Positions 42,026 to 51,309 are shown, numbered from the stretch's first letter. The stretch is DNA of 64,000 nucleotides from an uncultured Clostridia bacterium (GCA_934122085.1 CAKOVS010000002.1:62001-126000), one strand, 5' to 3'. The notes: generated from the letters alone by a model not told the origin. Numbers and translations: made by a program.

Positions 42026-42055
42026 AAAAATCATTCAAGTAATTGGATGATTTTT
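42026..42055 (+). terminator. terminator of the displaced tRNA gene
   Basis: AAAAATCATTCAA and TTGGATGATTTTT pair around GTAA with one G-U, ending in a T tract. It lies 33 bases after the CCA, as for tRNA genes. Confidence 0.75.
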
Positions 42056-42059
42056 GTCT

Positions 42060-42358
42060 TTGCAAAAAAACATCTCAAATATCTAAAAAAGAAATGATGA
42101 TGTTTGAAATGAAGAGAATAAAAGAAGCACTATGATTTGAAAAAATTAAAAAAACAAGTATACCAATGGGCGAACAAACTATTAAACAACAAAAAAATAA
42201 TAATGATTTAACTGAAGAAATGAAAATACAGATATACTTTATTGTTTTGTAACAATAAATACTATTACATTTTTTAATGAATTAATATATTGTAAAAATT
42301 AATTAAAATTGATATAATAATTACAAATTAAGATAATTATAATTTTTAGGAGAAAGTA
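42060..42358. other. gene-free stretch next to the prophage, possible decayed frame
   Basis: The + strand has a low-complexity frame (FEMKRIKEAL, stop, FEKIKKTSIPMGEQTIKQQK) interrupted by a TGA. It may be a degraded host gene next to the integration site. No other feature is seen. Confidence 0.3.
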
Positions 42359-42949
42359 ATGTTAAATGAATATGAAATTAGAGGATTGAGAATAGAAAAA
42401 TACATTCAAAAAATTAATAAGAATAAATATATTGAAAATCAAAGGTATATCTTTAATTGTATTCAAAATCAAAAGAATTTAGAGATTATTTTATATTGGA
42501 AATACATTAACTGTGAAGAAAAAAAATCAGTTTTAGAAATTAAGGCTGTTAAGTGTTTTAGTGGAATTAGTTATCTTCCAAAACAAAAATTTTCAATTAT
42601 GCTTGATATAGAAAATATTGAACATTATAATCAAGCTTTTGATTTTAACGATACAACAATAAATGTAAAATATGAAGAATTCAAAAAAACAAATAGATTA
42701 AAAGAAAAAAGACCTGTTTGGATTGTTAAAGGGCAAAGTGGATTAGGAAAATCCTATTTAGCCTCATTAATATTTAATAATTCAAATTTAACAATATATG
42801 AAACAGATTCTAACTCTAAACTTCCAAGTATAATTTATGAAGATATTATAATTATAGGAAATAAATATAAATTCCCCGTTGAAGAAATAGAGAAAAATAT
42901 ATATGGACAACATGAATGCATAATTATTAATTTCAACAAAAAATTATAA
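42359..42949 (+). CDS. unknown P-loop protein
   Basis: The 196-residue protein has VKGQSGLGKSYLASLIF, a Walker A motif (G-x-x-x-x-G-K-S), at about residue 124. The N-terminal domain is beta-rich with Tyr (ILYWKYINCEEKKSVLEIKA). It ends with IIIGNKYKFPVEEIEKNIYG. Translation starts after AGGAGAAAG. It lies next to the prophage and may belong to a host accessory island. Confidence 0.55.
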   Translation: MLNEYEIRGLRIEKYIQKINKNKYIENQRYIFNCIQNQKNLEIILYWKYINCEEKKSVLEIKAVKCFSGISYLPKQKFSIMLDIENIEHYNQAFDFNDTTINVKYEEFKKTNRLKEKRPVWIVKGQSGLGKSYLASLIFNNSNLTIYETDSNSKLPSIIYEDIIIIGNKYKFPVEEIEKNIYGQHECIIINFNKKL

Positions 42950-43030
42950 GATAATATTATATCATATAAAATGTTGCAAAAATATTAAGTTTTTATTACT
43001 TTTCTGTAATATTTTGTACTTAAATATAAT

Positions 43031-43046
43031 AATATGATATCATATT
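43031..43046 (+). promoter_or_regulatory. perfect palindrome after a -10 element
   Basis: AATATGATATCATATT is a perfect 16-bp dyad directly after TATAAT (43025-43030), a likely operator for the next gene. Confidence 0.45.
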
Positions 43047-43080
43047 TAATTATATATTGTGTTTATAAAAGGAGGAGAAT

Positions 43081-44547
43081 ATGAATAAGGATGATATTTT
43101 GCTAGTGTTAGAACAAATTGAGCAAAAATATTCATTAGTACCGGAAAATCAAAGACAATTTGGTTCTAAATTAAGTCCAGAACAAAGTGAAAATTATAAT
43201 TCTGAAACACATCCAGGTATATATCCTGAAATTCAAATGAGGGTATTAAACTCAATAAAAAATAACCCAATTTTAATGAATGATTTAGATATTGGAATGA
43301 AAATCGTTAAATTAGCCCCATACGCTTTTGGATATATAGGAGAAGAAGCAAGAAGAAATGTCGCAATTTTTATGGAAGCCTGCAAAGGTAATATTAGAGG
43401 TTCATTTAGAACTGCAGGAGATAATATACTAGAAAATGAAGATTTTATGATGATGGTCATGAAAATTAATCCAAGTTTATTTACATATATGAATGATGAT
43501 ATGAAATCACGTCCATCAATATTACAAACTTATGTAGAAGAGTTTGGTTATATACCTGCAGAAGTTGGTGATAGCATTACACCAGAACTTAGAGAAAAAT
43601 TAAAACCTTATATCACTTATAAAATAGAAGGAATGAGAGAAGAAACTTTTATGAAACAAGTATGTGAGGAACGTGATTTTGAGTATGATATAATAGAATT
43701 ACCTAGACAAGTTATTTGCTGTAGTAGAGGTGATAAAAAGTTTGAAATAGATTTATATTCTACTTATGGAGAGTGCCCAAGTGGTCATACTACAGCATCT
43801 TGGGGTAATATGGATATACATAAGGTTGAAGAATTTGGAAAAATGACACATTTACCAAAAGAACCAATGACATTTGAATTACAAATGGAAGAAGATGGAT
43901 TTTATTGTCCTGCTTTTAGCGTAACTTATATAGGCGGTGATGACTTTTATCCAAATGGTGACGCAGCTGCAAACTTAGAATTATTTTTAAAGAAAGATCA
44001 ACAAGTTAAAGCAATAAAAGAGCCATTTGAAAATGCTGAAGAAAAAATTAGTTCAGATGGAGATTTAAATAAAAAGCATGTTCAAATAGAAAAAGAATTC
44101 AAGAAATTTATAATTCAAACAAAAGATAGTATGAAACGTCCTGTTTTAGTTATGAGCGATGGAACTAAAATGTCAGTTCAAGCTTCAGCATTTCATTATT
44201 GTGAACCTAGAAAAAATGGATTAAAAGATTACGAATCATTTGAAGTAAATTACCTAAATACAATTATTGAACAATTAAGAGATTATACAGGATGTCAAGT
44301 TGAAAGTGATGAAGAGTTATTACAATCAATTTATTCTTTTGTACCTAAAGCGGTTATTTTAGATATATTAGAAGAACATGGCGGAATTGATTTAGAAACT
44401 ACTTTACATCCTACAAAAAAACTTGATGGACTACAACAAGAAAGAGATGGAATGGACGCAAAAGTAAAAAAAGCTCAAGACTTAATCAATCAGATGATGG
44501 AACAATACGAAATGTTCTTTGATCAAGATGAACCAGATATTAAGTAA
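43081..44547 (+). CDS. unknown protein with helical repeats
   Basis: The 488-residue protein follows AAAGGAGGAG. The N-terminal 190 residues contain several helical repeats around SIKNNPILMNDLDIGMKIVK and MKINPSLFTYMNDDMKSRPS, reminiscent of DUF4116-type repeats. The middle is beta-rich (PGTHTA-like segment SGHTTASWGNMDI) and the C-terminus is acidic. It forms an operon with the next gene. Function unknown. Confidence 0.55.
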   Translation: MNKDDILLVLEQIEQKYSLVPENQRQFGSKLSPEQSENYNSETHPGIYPEIQMRVLNSIKNNPILMNDLDIGMKIVKLAPYAFGYIGEEARRNVAIFMEACKGNIRGSFRTAGDNILENEDFMMMVMKINPSLFTYMNDDMKSRPSILQTYVEEFGYIPAEVGDSITPELREKLKPYITYKIEGMREETFMKQVCEERDFEYDIIELPRQVICCSRGDKKFEIDLYSTYGECPSGHTTASWGNMDIHKVEEFGKMTHLPKEPMTFELQMEEDGFYCPAFSVTYIGGDDFYPNGDAAANLELFLKKDQQVKAIKEPFENAEEKISSDGDLNKKHVQIEKEFKKFIIQTKDSMKRPVLVMSDGTKMSVQASAFHYCEPRKNGLKDYESFEVNYLNTIIEQLRDYTGCQVESDEELLQSIYSFVPKAVILDILEEHGGIDLETTLHPTKKLDGLQQERDGMDAKVKKAQDLINQMMEQYEMFFDQDEPDIK

Positions 44548-44561
44548 TGGAGGTTTGAATA

Positions 44562-44945
44562 ATGGATAACAAATATTTAAAAGTAAAAAAAGAAAGTTTC
44601 TTTCAAAAAATCAAATTATTTTTTAGAAATTTATTTAGAAAAAATGAAGTAATTCAGGAATTAGTTCAAGAACCATTTGCAGAAAAAATTATTGAAAATA
44701 AAGAAGAAAACAAAAAAGATTTTGTATATGAAACTAAAATAGAACAAGACGAAAAAAGACTTGTAACTTTAAAATTACAAAAAGATTATGAAGCAGGCTT
44801 AATTAAAGAAGAAGATATGACACTAGAACAAGTTTCTAATCTTGAAAGTTTATACAAAGAACAAATTACTAAATTAAGAAATGATTATGCCTATTATAAG
44901 AAAAAGATTATAAATATTAGAAAAAAATTAGCAACAAATAATTAA
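44562..44945 (+). CDS. unknown basic helical protein
   Basis: The 127-residue protein (FFQKIKLFFRNLFRKNEVIQ) has an amphipathic, basic N-terminus followed by coiled coil (KLQKDYEAGLIKEEDMTLEQ). It follows the previous gene by 14 bases with its own AATGGAGG site. Unknown. Confidence 0.55.
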   Translation: MDNKYLKVKKESFFQKIKLFFRNLFRKNEVIQELVQEPFAEKIIENKEENKKDFVYETKIEQDEKRLVTLKLQKDYEAGLIKEEDMTLEQVSNLESLYKEQITKLRNDYAYYKKKIINIRKKLATNN

Positions 44946-45040
44946 ATGAGTATATCGTAATGTTTATTCAAACTTTAAACTTCTTAATTATATTTTTTAG
45001 ATAAATATATATTAACCTATGATATATCTAGTTGTCAATG

Positions 45041-45077
45041 AAGAAAGATTAGTTTGAAATATAACTAATCTTTCTTT
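45041..45077 (+). terminator. terminator of the 43081-44945 operon
   Basis: AAGAAAGATTAGTT and AACTAATCTTTCTT form a perfect 14-bp stem with an 8-base loop and T-rich tail. Confidence 0.8.
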
Positions 45078-45125
45078 GCATAAAATTATAAAATAAAATC
45101 AATCATAAAAAAATTGAATTTTTAT

Positions 45126-47042
45126 TTATATATCAATAACTTTAAAAACATTTAATGAATCCATATTAGCCACTCTAACTTGTGAATATGATAAAGTATA
45201 ATAATTATCATTTACAAATACAATTCTTCTAACTTTCTCTTCATAATTATTACTTATGGTTCCAATCTCACCTTGTAATGAAAAACCATTTTCTAAGTCT
45301 ATTTTATAAATAACTGCTCTCGAATTAGTTTTTAAACCAGATGATGAATTTATTGGAAATGCCATAATTCCTTTTTCTTTTGAAAATATTGCTGATTTAT
45401 GGTTATATAATAACTCAGAATATGTGTATTTACTATCTCCAACAGCTATTTGAAATAATACTTGTGGATTTGTAAAATCTGAAACATCAAACATTACTAA
45501 TTTAAGTCCATTATTTGTTACTCTGGTTCCATTTTCTTTTGTATCATATCCAAACCCTATTATATGTGTTTCATCATATGGATGTAAATATACACTATAT
45601 CCTGGAAGTTGTACTTCTCCTAAAATTTGTGGATTTGTTGCATCAGATAAATCAATTACCCAGAATGGATCTGTTTGTTTAAATGTTACCACATATGCTT
45701 TGCTTCCCATATATCTTACTGAATATATTTTTTCTCCTTCTGCTAATCCTTCAATTTTTCCTATTTCTTCTAACTTGTCATTTAACACATATAAATTATT
45801 ACTTGTATTTTGATTTGACCATATTTCTCCTGTAGTTGTTGCAATTCTAAAATTATCACCATTCTCGTCCATTGAGAATTGATTATTTACTTTTCCTTCA
45901 ACTTCTCCTTTGGCTTTATATATAATTTTACCATTATTTAATTCAAATTTCATTAATTTTGTTTTAGTAGAAATAACATTATAATTTTTATCATATTCAA
46001 CCCCATTTGTTGCAATATACATATTTTTTTCAGATGAATATAAATATGTTCCTGCTCCTAAAAATGTTTGGATATCTGCTTTTTTATCTCCATTAATATT
46101 GATACCTACTAATATTAAATAATCTGTATTTTCTGTCTCATCTAAATTATAAATTTTGTCATAACTAATACATTTTTCTTCATTAGATATTGCTGTATCA
46201 GTATATTTAGGCATATAATCATTTTCATTTAATTCTTCTATACTTTTACATCTAATATCATATCCATATATATTTTTACTTACTGCAAAATATATATTTT
46301 CATCTATCATTCTTGACATTGATGTTATATAAGTTCCTTCTAACATAACATTTCTTATTTCTTTTGGACTCCTTCTATCTGTAATGTCATATATTATAAT
46401 TCCTGTTTTTGAGCTTGGTGTTTCACTAATATCTCTAGTTTCTGTACTCATTTTTACATTCTCATTATATGATACACTTCCTATTAAAGCTAATTTATTA
46501 TTTTGTACATATATCTCCATAGGATAAAAATTTTCTTCCTTAAAATTTATTTCTGCTATTTTTTCTGATGTTTCTGCACTTTCAGCATTTATTATTATAA
46601 GTCTTTGTTTACTTAAATAATAAATATATTTATCATCTGTTTTTACAATATCTCCTTCATCAACATTTTCGACTTGGATATTTGTATTTGATCTAGTTTC
46701 CAACATGTCTGATTTAGCAACATCTGTTATACTCTCTTGTAAATTAAATGAATATTTAGTTTCTCCATTTGTAGAATTTTTACTTTTTATAATATTATAA
46801 AAATTTTCAAAGTTTCCAACTGTTTCTAAATCAATTTTTGCAACTTCTTCTTTTTTAATTTCTTGCAATACTTTAGGAGTTTTCTTCTTTGAAAATACTA
46901 CTACTGATGATAATGCAACAACAAAAACTGCTGCTATATTTATTATTTTTTTCATTACTTTTTGTCTTTTTATTTTTTCTTCTTTTTGATACTCATCATA
47001 TTTTTTATAGATTTCATCTATAAATTGCTTATCAGTTTTCAT
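45126..47042 (-). CDS. secreted/membrane beta-propeller protein (PF09826-like)
   Basis: The 638-residue protein has an N-terminal membrane segment (about 27-45, KIINIAAVFVVALSSVVVFS) and then a large extracellular part of beta-propeller repeats (about 100-638: VQVENVDEGDIVKTDDKYIY, KLALIGSVSYNE, AYVVTFKQTDPFWVIDLSDA, NPQILGEVQLPGYSVYLHPY). This is the beta-propeller family distantly related to WD40. Its start overlaps the stop of the sigma factor gene, so the pair is one operon; it may be the sigma factor's sensor or anti-sigma. Confidence 0.75.
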   Translation of the reverse strand: MKTDKQFIDEIYKKYDEYQKEEKIKRQKVMKKIINIAAVFVVALSSVVVFSKKKTPKVLQEIKKEEVAKIDLETVGNFENFYNIIKSKNSTNGETKYSFNLQESITDVAKSDMLETRSNTNIQVENVDEGDIVKTDDKYIYYLSKQRLIIINAESAETSEKIAEINFKEENFYPMEIYVQNNKLALIGSVSYNENVKMSTETRDISETPSSKTGIIIYDITDRRSPKEIRNVMLEGTYITSMSRMIDENIYFAVSKNIYGYDIRCKSIEELNENDYMPKYTDTAISNEEKCISYDKIYNLDETENTDYLILVGININGDKKADIQTFLGAGTYLYSSEKNMYIATNGVEYDKNYNVISTKTKLMKFELNNGKIIYKAKGEVEGKVNNQFSMDENGDNFRIATTTGEIWSNQNTSNNLYVLNDKLEEIGKIEGLAEGEKIYSVRYMGSKAYVVTFKQTDPFWVIDLSDATNPQILGEVQLPGYSVYLHPYDETHIIGFGYDTKENGTRVTNNGLKLVMFDVSDFTNPQVLFQIAVGDSKYTYSELLYNHKSAIFSKEKGIMAFPINSSSGLKTNSRAVIYKIDLENGFSLQGEIGTISNNYEEKVRRIVFVNDNYYTLSYSQVRVANMDSLNVFKVIDI

Positions 47043-47589
47043 ATTTATATCCCTCCTCTAATACTATTTTTTCTAATGCTCTTCTTGCTCTATATATCAA
47101 TATTTTTACATTTGATGTTGTTTTATTTAATACATGACCTATTTCTTTATAACTCAATTCCTCTATATCTGCTAAATATATTGCATTTTGATATTCTAAT
47201 TTTAGCTTTTGAATTGCATTTTTTAAATTTTCTGCTCTTTCATTTTTAAATACTTTTTCCTCTAGTTCTTCAACATCTTTAATATTTTCATATTCTTTCT
47301 CATCTATTGCTACAATTCTTTTTTCTCTTTTTATATAATTTAATGCTTTTGATTTTGCTATTGTATAAAGATATGTTTTTAAAGAATATTCAAATCTGTA
47401 ATTTTTCTTATGAATTAATATATATAAAAATACATCTTGTGCTAAATCTTCTGCTATATCTATGCTTTTGGTATATCTTTGTATAAAATATATAATTGAA
47501 TTTTTATGTCTTTTTACTATTTCTTCAAAACTTTCATTATTTCCTAATAGAAACTCTTTGTATAGTTCTTTGTCTGTCTTTTCTTGCAT
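47032..47589 (-). CDS. ECF sigma factor (sigma-70 family)
   Basis: The 185-residue protein has region 2 (FEEIVKRHKNSIIYFIQRYT, DIAEDLAQDVFLYILIHKKN) and region 4 (ELSYKEIGHVLNKTTSNVKI with RARRALEKIV), the two domains of an extracytoplasmic-function sigma factor. It directs polymerase to a small regulon. The following gene encodes a membrane beta-propeller protein that could regulate it. Confidence 0.85.
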   Translation of the reverse strand: MQEKTDKELYKEFLLGNNESFEEIVKRHKNSIIYFIQRYTKSIDIAEDLAQDVFLYILIHKKNYRFEYSLKTYLYTIAKSKALNYIKREKRIVAIDEKEYENIKDVEELEEKVFKNERAENLKNAIQKLKLEYQNAIYLADIEELSYKEIGHVLNKTTSNVKILIYRARRALEKIVLEEGYKYEN

Positions 47590-47653
47590 CCTGAATCCTC
47601 CTTTTTCTATCTCTTATACAATCTTATCAGAAAAAAGTTACATCTACAAGAAA

Positions 47654-47682
47654 AAAGACCATTTCAATTTGAAATAGTCTTT
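47654..47682 (-). terminator. terminator of rsgA
   Basis: AAAGACCATTTC and GAAATAGTCTTT pair around AATTT with one G-U; on the minus strand it is followed by TTTTTTC. It begins within the rsgA stop codon. Confidence 0.75.
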
Positions 47683-48559
47683 ATTTCCATTTATATTTTT
47701 CTTTATCTTTTAATTCATTATATATCTCACAAAATCTTTCATATCTACCTTGTGATATTTTTCCAGTTTGTAAAGCTTGTTTCACTCCGCATTTTTCTTC
47801 TTTTATATGTGTACAACCAACGAATTCACAATTTCCTAATTCTTTCTCAATTTCAATAAAATATTTATCTAATTCTGAACTTTCTATTTCACTTATTTCG
47901 AAACTTGAAAATCCTGGTGTGTCTGCAATATATGTATTTTCTTCAATTTCATATAATTTAGTGTCTGTTGTTGTATTTTTACCTTTTTTATTTTTCTTGC
48001 TTACTTCTCCTTCTTGAGTTTTATCTGTATCAAATATTGCATTTATTAAACTTGATTTTCCTACTCCTGAATTTCCTGAAAATACGCTTACTTTATTTTT
48101 TAATATTTCCTTTACTTCTTCAATTCCTTTATTTTCTTTTGCACTTGTTACAATTACTTTATATCCAACTTTAGAGTATTCTTCTTTTATCTCTATATAA
48201 TTGTCTTGTAAATCTATTTTATTAATAATTATTATTGCATTTATTCCTAATTTTTCTGCATATGCTAATTGTTTGTCTAACATTAATAAATCTGGTTTTG
48301 GATGTTTTGTTGATATTACAAATATTATTTGATCTATATTGGATATTTTAGGCCTTTTTATTTCGTTTTTTCTTTGTTCTACTTTTTCTATAATAGCTTC
48401 TGATTTTTCTTCATCTGTTACTTGTATTTCTACATTATCTCCTACTAATGGTGTTATTTCATTATTCTTTAATTTTCCTCTTGCATATGCATTATATTCT
48501 TTGTTTTCTGTTTTTATTTTATATACATTTGATATATTTCCTATTATTTTTCCTTGCAT
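47681..48559 (-). CDS. rsgA: ribosome small subunit-dependent GTPase A
   Basis: The 292-residue protein is a circularly permuted GTPase: N-terminal OB-like domain, then IIINKIDLQDN (G4), VTSAKENKG (G5), VFSGNSGVGKSSLINA (G1) and IADTPGFSSF (G3). A C-terminal zinc site follows (CEFVGCTHIKEEKCGV). It checks maturation of the 30S subunit. It has its own AAGGAG site. Confidence 0.9.
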   Translation of the reverse strand: MQGKIIGNISNVYKIKTENKEYNAYARGKLKNNEITPLVGDNVEIQVTDEEKSEAIIEKVEQRKNEIKRPKISNIDQIIFVISTKHPKPDLLMLDKQLAYAEKLGINAIIIINKIDLQDNYIEIKEEYSKVGYKVIVTSAKENKGIEEVKEILKNKVSVFSGNSGVGKSSLINAIFDTDKTQEGEVSKKNKKGKNTTTDTKLYEIEENTYIADTPGFSSFEISEIESSELDKYFIEIEKELGNCEFVGCTHIKEEKCGVKQALQTGKISQGRYERFCEIYNELKDKEKYKWK

Positions 48560-48578
48560 TATTTATTTGCTTTTCTCC

Positions 48579-48731
48579 TTATTTTATTATTTTTAAATAT
48601 AGATTTAACATTTCTTCTGCCTGTTTTGTAACCATTTTTACAAAATCTGTATAATTCCCTGTAAGTGCCCCTGTATCTAGAGCATCATAATACTTATGTC
48701 TTTCTTCTTTATTGTTCCATTTGCGGTACAT
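48579..48731 (-). pseudogene. remnant of a Fic-family protein
   Basis: The 50-codon frame MYRKWNNKEERHKYYDALDT continues GALTGNYTDFVKMVTKQAEE and LNLYLKIIK, which matches the C-terminal end of Fic-domain proteins (the YYDALDTAHTTGDYTDF region). The catalytic HPFxxGNGR motif is absent. It is a leftover piece, or a short gene of unknown use. Confidence 0.5.
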
Positions 48732-48761
48732 TATTTAATTTAAAAATTTTACTCTATTTGC

Positions 48762-48790
48762 TTGTTTTTTTATTAAAAATATTATATAGT
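48762..48790 (+). promoter_or_regulatory. promoter of the small toxin-like mRNA
   Basis: TTGTTT (48762-48767) and TATAGT (48785-48790) with a 17-base spacer lie about 85 bases upstream of the 34-residue peptide gene. Confidence 0.5.
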
Positions 48791-48874
48791 ATTAGACATA
48801 GAAAATGAGATAGCAGATATGTTTGGCTGCCACTTTCAATACTCGATGCTTCGAGAGCAAGGAGGTGGTTGTTT

Positions 48875-48979
48875 ATGGTAAATTTATTACTATTCCTAAT
48901 AATAGGATTTATGTTTTCAATAACTATAAACGTAGCCTTATTGTGTATTATATACATAATGTGGACTAATAAACAATAA
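48875..48979 (+). CDS. 34-residue membrane peptide, candidate type I toxin
   Basis: ATG 48875 follows AGGAGGT. The product MVNLLLFLIIGFMFSITINV ends with IIYIMWTNKQ and is one membrane span with a charged tail, as in small type I toxins. It is flanked by an antisense RNA promoter. The 5' leader contains CTCGA/TCGAG, and 5' sequence AGAAAATGAGA is complementary to TCTCATTTTCT near 49055, so the mRNA ends can pair. Function inferred from arrangement. Confidence 0.55.
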   Translation: MVNLLLFLIIGFMFSITINVALLCIIYIMWTNKQ

Positions 48980-49065
48980 AAAACAACACATTCTGCTTTC
49001 GTCGGTTGGAATGTGTTGCTAAAACAATTTATGTGGTAGCCACATTTCTGTGACTCTCATTTTCT
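48977..49065 (-). ncRNA. antisense RNA, candidate type I antitoxin
   Basis: A consensus promoter lies at 49100-49072 on the minus strand. Transcription would run about 90 bases and end at a hairpin (CAACACATTC/GAATGTGTTG, 48984-49018) followed by TTTTTTATTG. It overlaps the 3' end of the toxin-like mRNA, the arrangement of type I antitoxins. Confidence 0.6.
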
Positions 49066-49071
49066 AACTAT

Positions 49072-49100
49072 ATTATACTCACATTTTCTTAAAATGTCAA
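49072..49100 (-). promoter_or_regulatory. consensus promoter of the antisense RNA
   Basis: TTGACA (49100-49095), 17-base spacer, TATAAT (49077-49072) on the minus strand. It is a perfect consensus promoter with no gene behind it except the antisense of the small peptide gene. Confidence 0.8.
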
Positions 49101-49117
49101 ATCAAATATTAAATTAT

Positions 49118-51148
49118 TTATGATATCGGTGAATTAACATCAATTGTCTTTTCAGTTGTTTCATTTAAATTCATACTATATGGTCCATATGTTTTTCCAT
49201 TTATCCATATTTTAATTTGAATAGTTCCTTGTCCTGATACTTTTACTTTATAATCTGTTTTATTTTCCTTTACTGTTTCTCCGTCTTCAGTTTTTTGATC
49301 TCCATTTACTGTAACTTTAAATGATACATTTTTTGGTGCTGTTGGATTATCAACTTCTACTTCCTTTTCTATAGTAGAACTTGTTGTTTCACCTTTTACA
49401 CTTTCAGTTTTCTTGATTTTGTCTTGATATCCTGTAAAAGATTTTACATTTATTGTTACTATTCCTGTTTTTGTTTCAGCAATTTTATTTACTGTTAAAG
49501 TTATTGTTGAACCTTCATCAACTGTTTCACCAGATTTTATACTTTGATTTAAAACAACTCCATTGTCTTTTGTTTTATCTTCAGTATATTCAATTTCAAC
49601 AACTAAACCTTTTTCTTCTAAGTTTTTCTTTGCTGTTTCTACATCAACACCATATAAAGATGTTACAACAACTTGTTTTATTCCAGTTCCAATACTTATA
49701 TATATTTTTACTGTATCTCCAGCATTTACTTCTGTTCCTTCATCTGTTTCTTGTTTTGTAATATATCCTGCTTCAATTGTTTTGCTTGTTTCTTCTACAA
49801 ATTCAAGTTTTAATTTTGCATCTTTTGCAGATTTTTCAGCTTCTTCTTTTGTTGTTCCTACAAATTTTGGAACTTTGGTTTTTTCTGTTCCTAAGCTTAC
49901 AATTACTTTAATTTCAGATTTTTCTTTTACAGTTCCATTTTGAGTATATTTTGGAGTTTGCGAAATTATTTTTCCCGCTTCTACATCTGCACTATATTCA
50001 GCTTCTCCTTCTGAATATACTAATTTACTATCTTGAACTAATTTTTTGGCTTCATCAACTGTTTTTCCAACTAAATTAGGAATTGGTACATCTTTTGCTC
50101 TTGTAGCATTTGCTATTCCTAAAGTTGTTCCTAAACTTAATACAAATAATAATATTAGTCCAACAATTGTTGATAATGCTTTATGTTTTTTTACAAATAC
50201 AATGAATTTATTTTCTTTTTTCTTTGTAGTTGCTTTTGGCCCTCTATTATCATCTTGAATTGTTGATATTCTTTGTGTTGGTGCATCTACATATTCATTA
50301 TTATCTACAAAATTTCCTTGTGGTTCTTTTAATGCTCTTTTTAAATCTATTAACATTGCTGTTGCACTTTGATAACGTAAATTCGGATCTTTCTTTAATG
50401 CTTTCATTATTATATCATTTACTGCAATCGGAATATTGGGATTTGCAACAATTGCTGCAATTGGTTCTTCTTGCATATGTTTTAATGCCACTGATACTGG
50501 TGTATCTGCATCAAATGGTACTCTTCCTGTTAACATTTCATACATAACAACACCTAAAGAATATATATCAGATTTTTCATCTGTATAACCTCCACGTGCA
50601 TGTTCTGGTGAAAAATAATGTACTGATCCAATAGTTGTTCCAAATGCTGTAATTGTTGAGTTTGATACTGCTTTTGCAATTCCAAAGTCTGTTACTTTTG
50701 CAACTCCATCTTCTGTTATTATTATATTATGTGGTTTTATATCTCTATGTATAATATGATTTTTATGTGCTGTTTCTAATGCTGATGCAATTTGAATTGC
50801 TATATTTACTGACCATTTCCATGGAAGTGGTCCTTTTTCTTCTACAATTATATCTTTTAATGTTTTACCTTTTACTAATTCCATTACAATATAATGTAAA
50901 TTTCCATCAACACCTACATCATATACAGAAACAATATTTGGATGTGTTATACTTGCTGCAGATTGTGCTTCAACTTCAAATCTTTTAACAAATTCTTCAT
51001 CTGTTGTAAATTCATCTCTTAATATTTTTATTGCTACATATCTATTTAATACATGACATTTTGCCTTGTATACTGTTGCCATTCCTCCACTGCCTATTTT
51101 TTCTAATATTTCATATCTGTTTGCTAACAATCTTCCTTTTAAATCCAT
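49118..51148 (-). CDS. prkC: Ser/Thr protein kinase with PASTA domains (PrkC/Stk1)
   Basis: The 676-residue protein has a kinase domain (residues about 10-275: GSGGMATVYKAK, HRDIKPHNIII, DFGIAKAV, SPEHARGGY), a transmembrane segment (about 322-345), then extracellular PASTA repeats (about 352-560) with PNLVGKTVDEAKKL, VPKFVGTTKEEAEKS and LYGVDVETAKKNLE. It senses muropeptides and phosphorylates cell-wall and growth targets. It is followed by an unusual acidic C-terminal region with a TVNG beta domain. It follows prpC in the same operon. Confidence 0.92.
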   Translation of the reverse strand: MDLKGRLLANRYEILEKIGSGGMATVYKAKCHVLNRYVAIKILRDEFTTDEEFVKRFEVEAQSAASITHPNIVSVYDVGVDGNLHYIVMELVKGKTLKDIIVEEKGPLPWKWSVNIAIQIASALETAHKNHIIHRDIKPHNIIITEDGVAKVTDFGIAKAVSNSTITAFGTTIGSVHYFSPEHARGGYTDEKSDIYSLGVVMYEMLTGRVPFDADTPVSVALKHMQEEPIAAIVANPNIPIAVNDIIMKALKKDPNLRYQSATAMLIDLKRALKEPQGNFVDNNEYVDAPTQRISTIQDDNRGPKATTKKKENKFIVFVKKHKALSTIVGLILLFVLSLGTTLGIANATRAKDVPIPNLVGKTVDEAKKLVQDSKLVYSEGEAEYSADVEAGKIISQTPKYTQNGTVKEKSEIKVIVSLGTEKTKVPKFVGTTKEEAEKSAKDAKLKLEFVEETSKTIEAGYITKQETDEGTEVNAGDTVKIYISIGTGIKQVVVTSLYGVDVETAKKNLEEKGLVVEIEYTEDKTKDNGVVLNQSIKSGETVDEGSTITLTVNKIAETKTGIVTINVKSFTGYQDKIKKTESVKGETTSSTIEKEVEVDNPTAPKNVSFKVTVNGDQKTEDGETVKENKTDYKVKVSGQGTIQIKIWINGKTYGPYSMNLNETTEKTIDVNSPIS

Positions 51149-51223
51149 GATTTTTCAATCCTTCCTAGGTTTTTAGCTAACCCATTGATTTTTCTTTTGA
51201 AACTCGAAAATTCAAATCGGGTG

Positions 51224-51252
51224 AAGAAAATGTGGCAAAACCACACTTTCTT
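51224..51252 (-). other. hairpin between prpC and prkC
   Basis: AAGAAAATGTGG and CCACACTTTCTT form a 12-bp stem with one G-U and a 5-base loop. No T tract follows, so it is more likely an mRNA processing or stability element. Confidence 0.5.
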
Positions 51253-51309
51253 ATATAAATCGTATAAGAACAAATCAAAAAAATTCTTCTTGTCTGCTCT
51301 AAATTTTTT

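Noticed and set aside
49453..50988. + strand open frames opposite prkC
   Set aside because: Leu/Phe/Tyr-rich shadows of the kinase/PASTA coding strand with no start signals.
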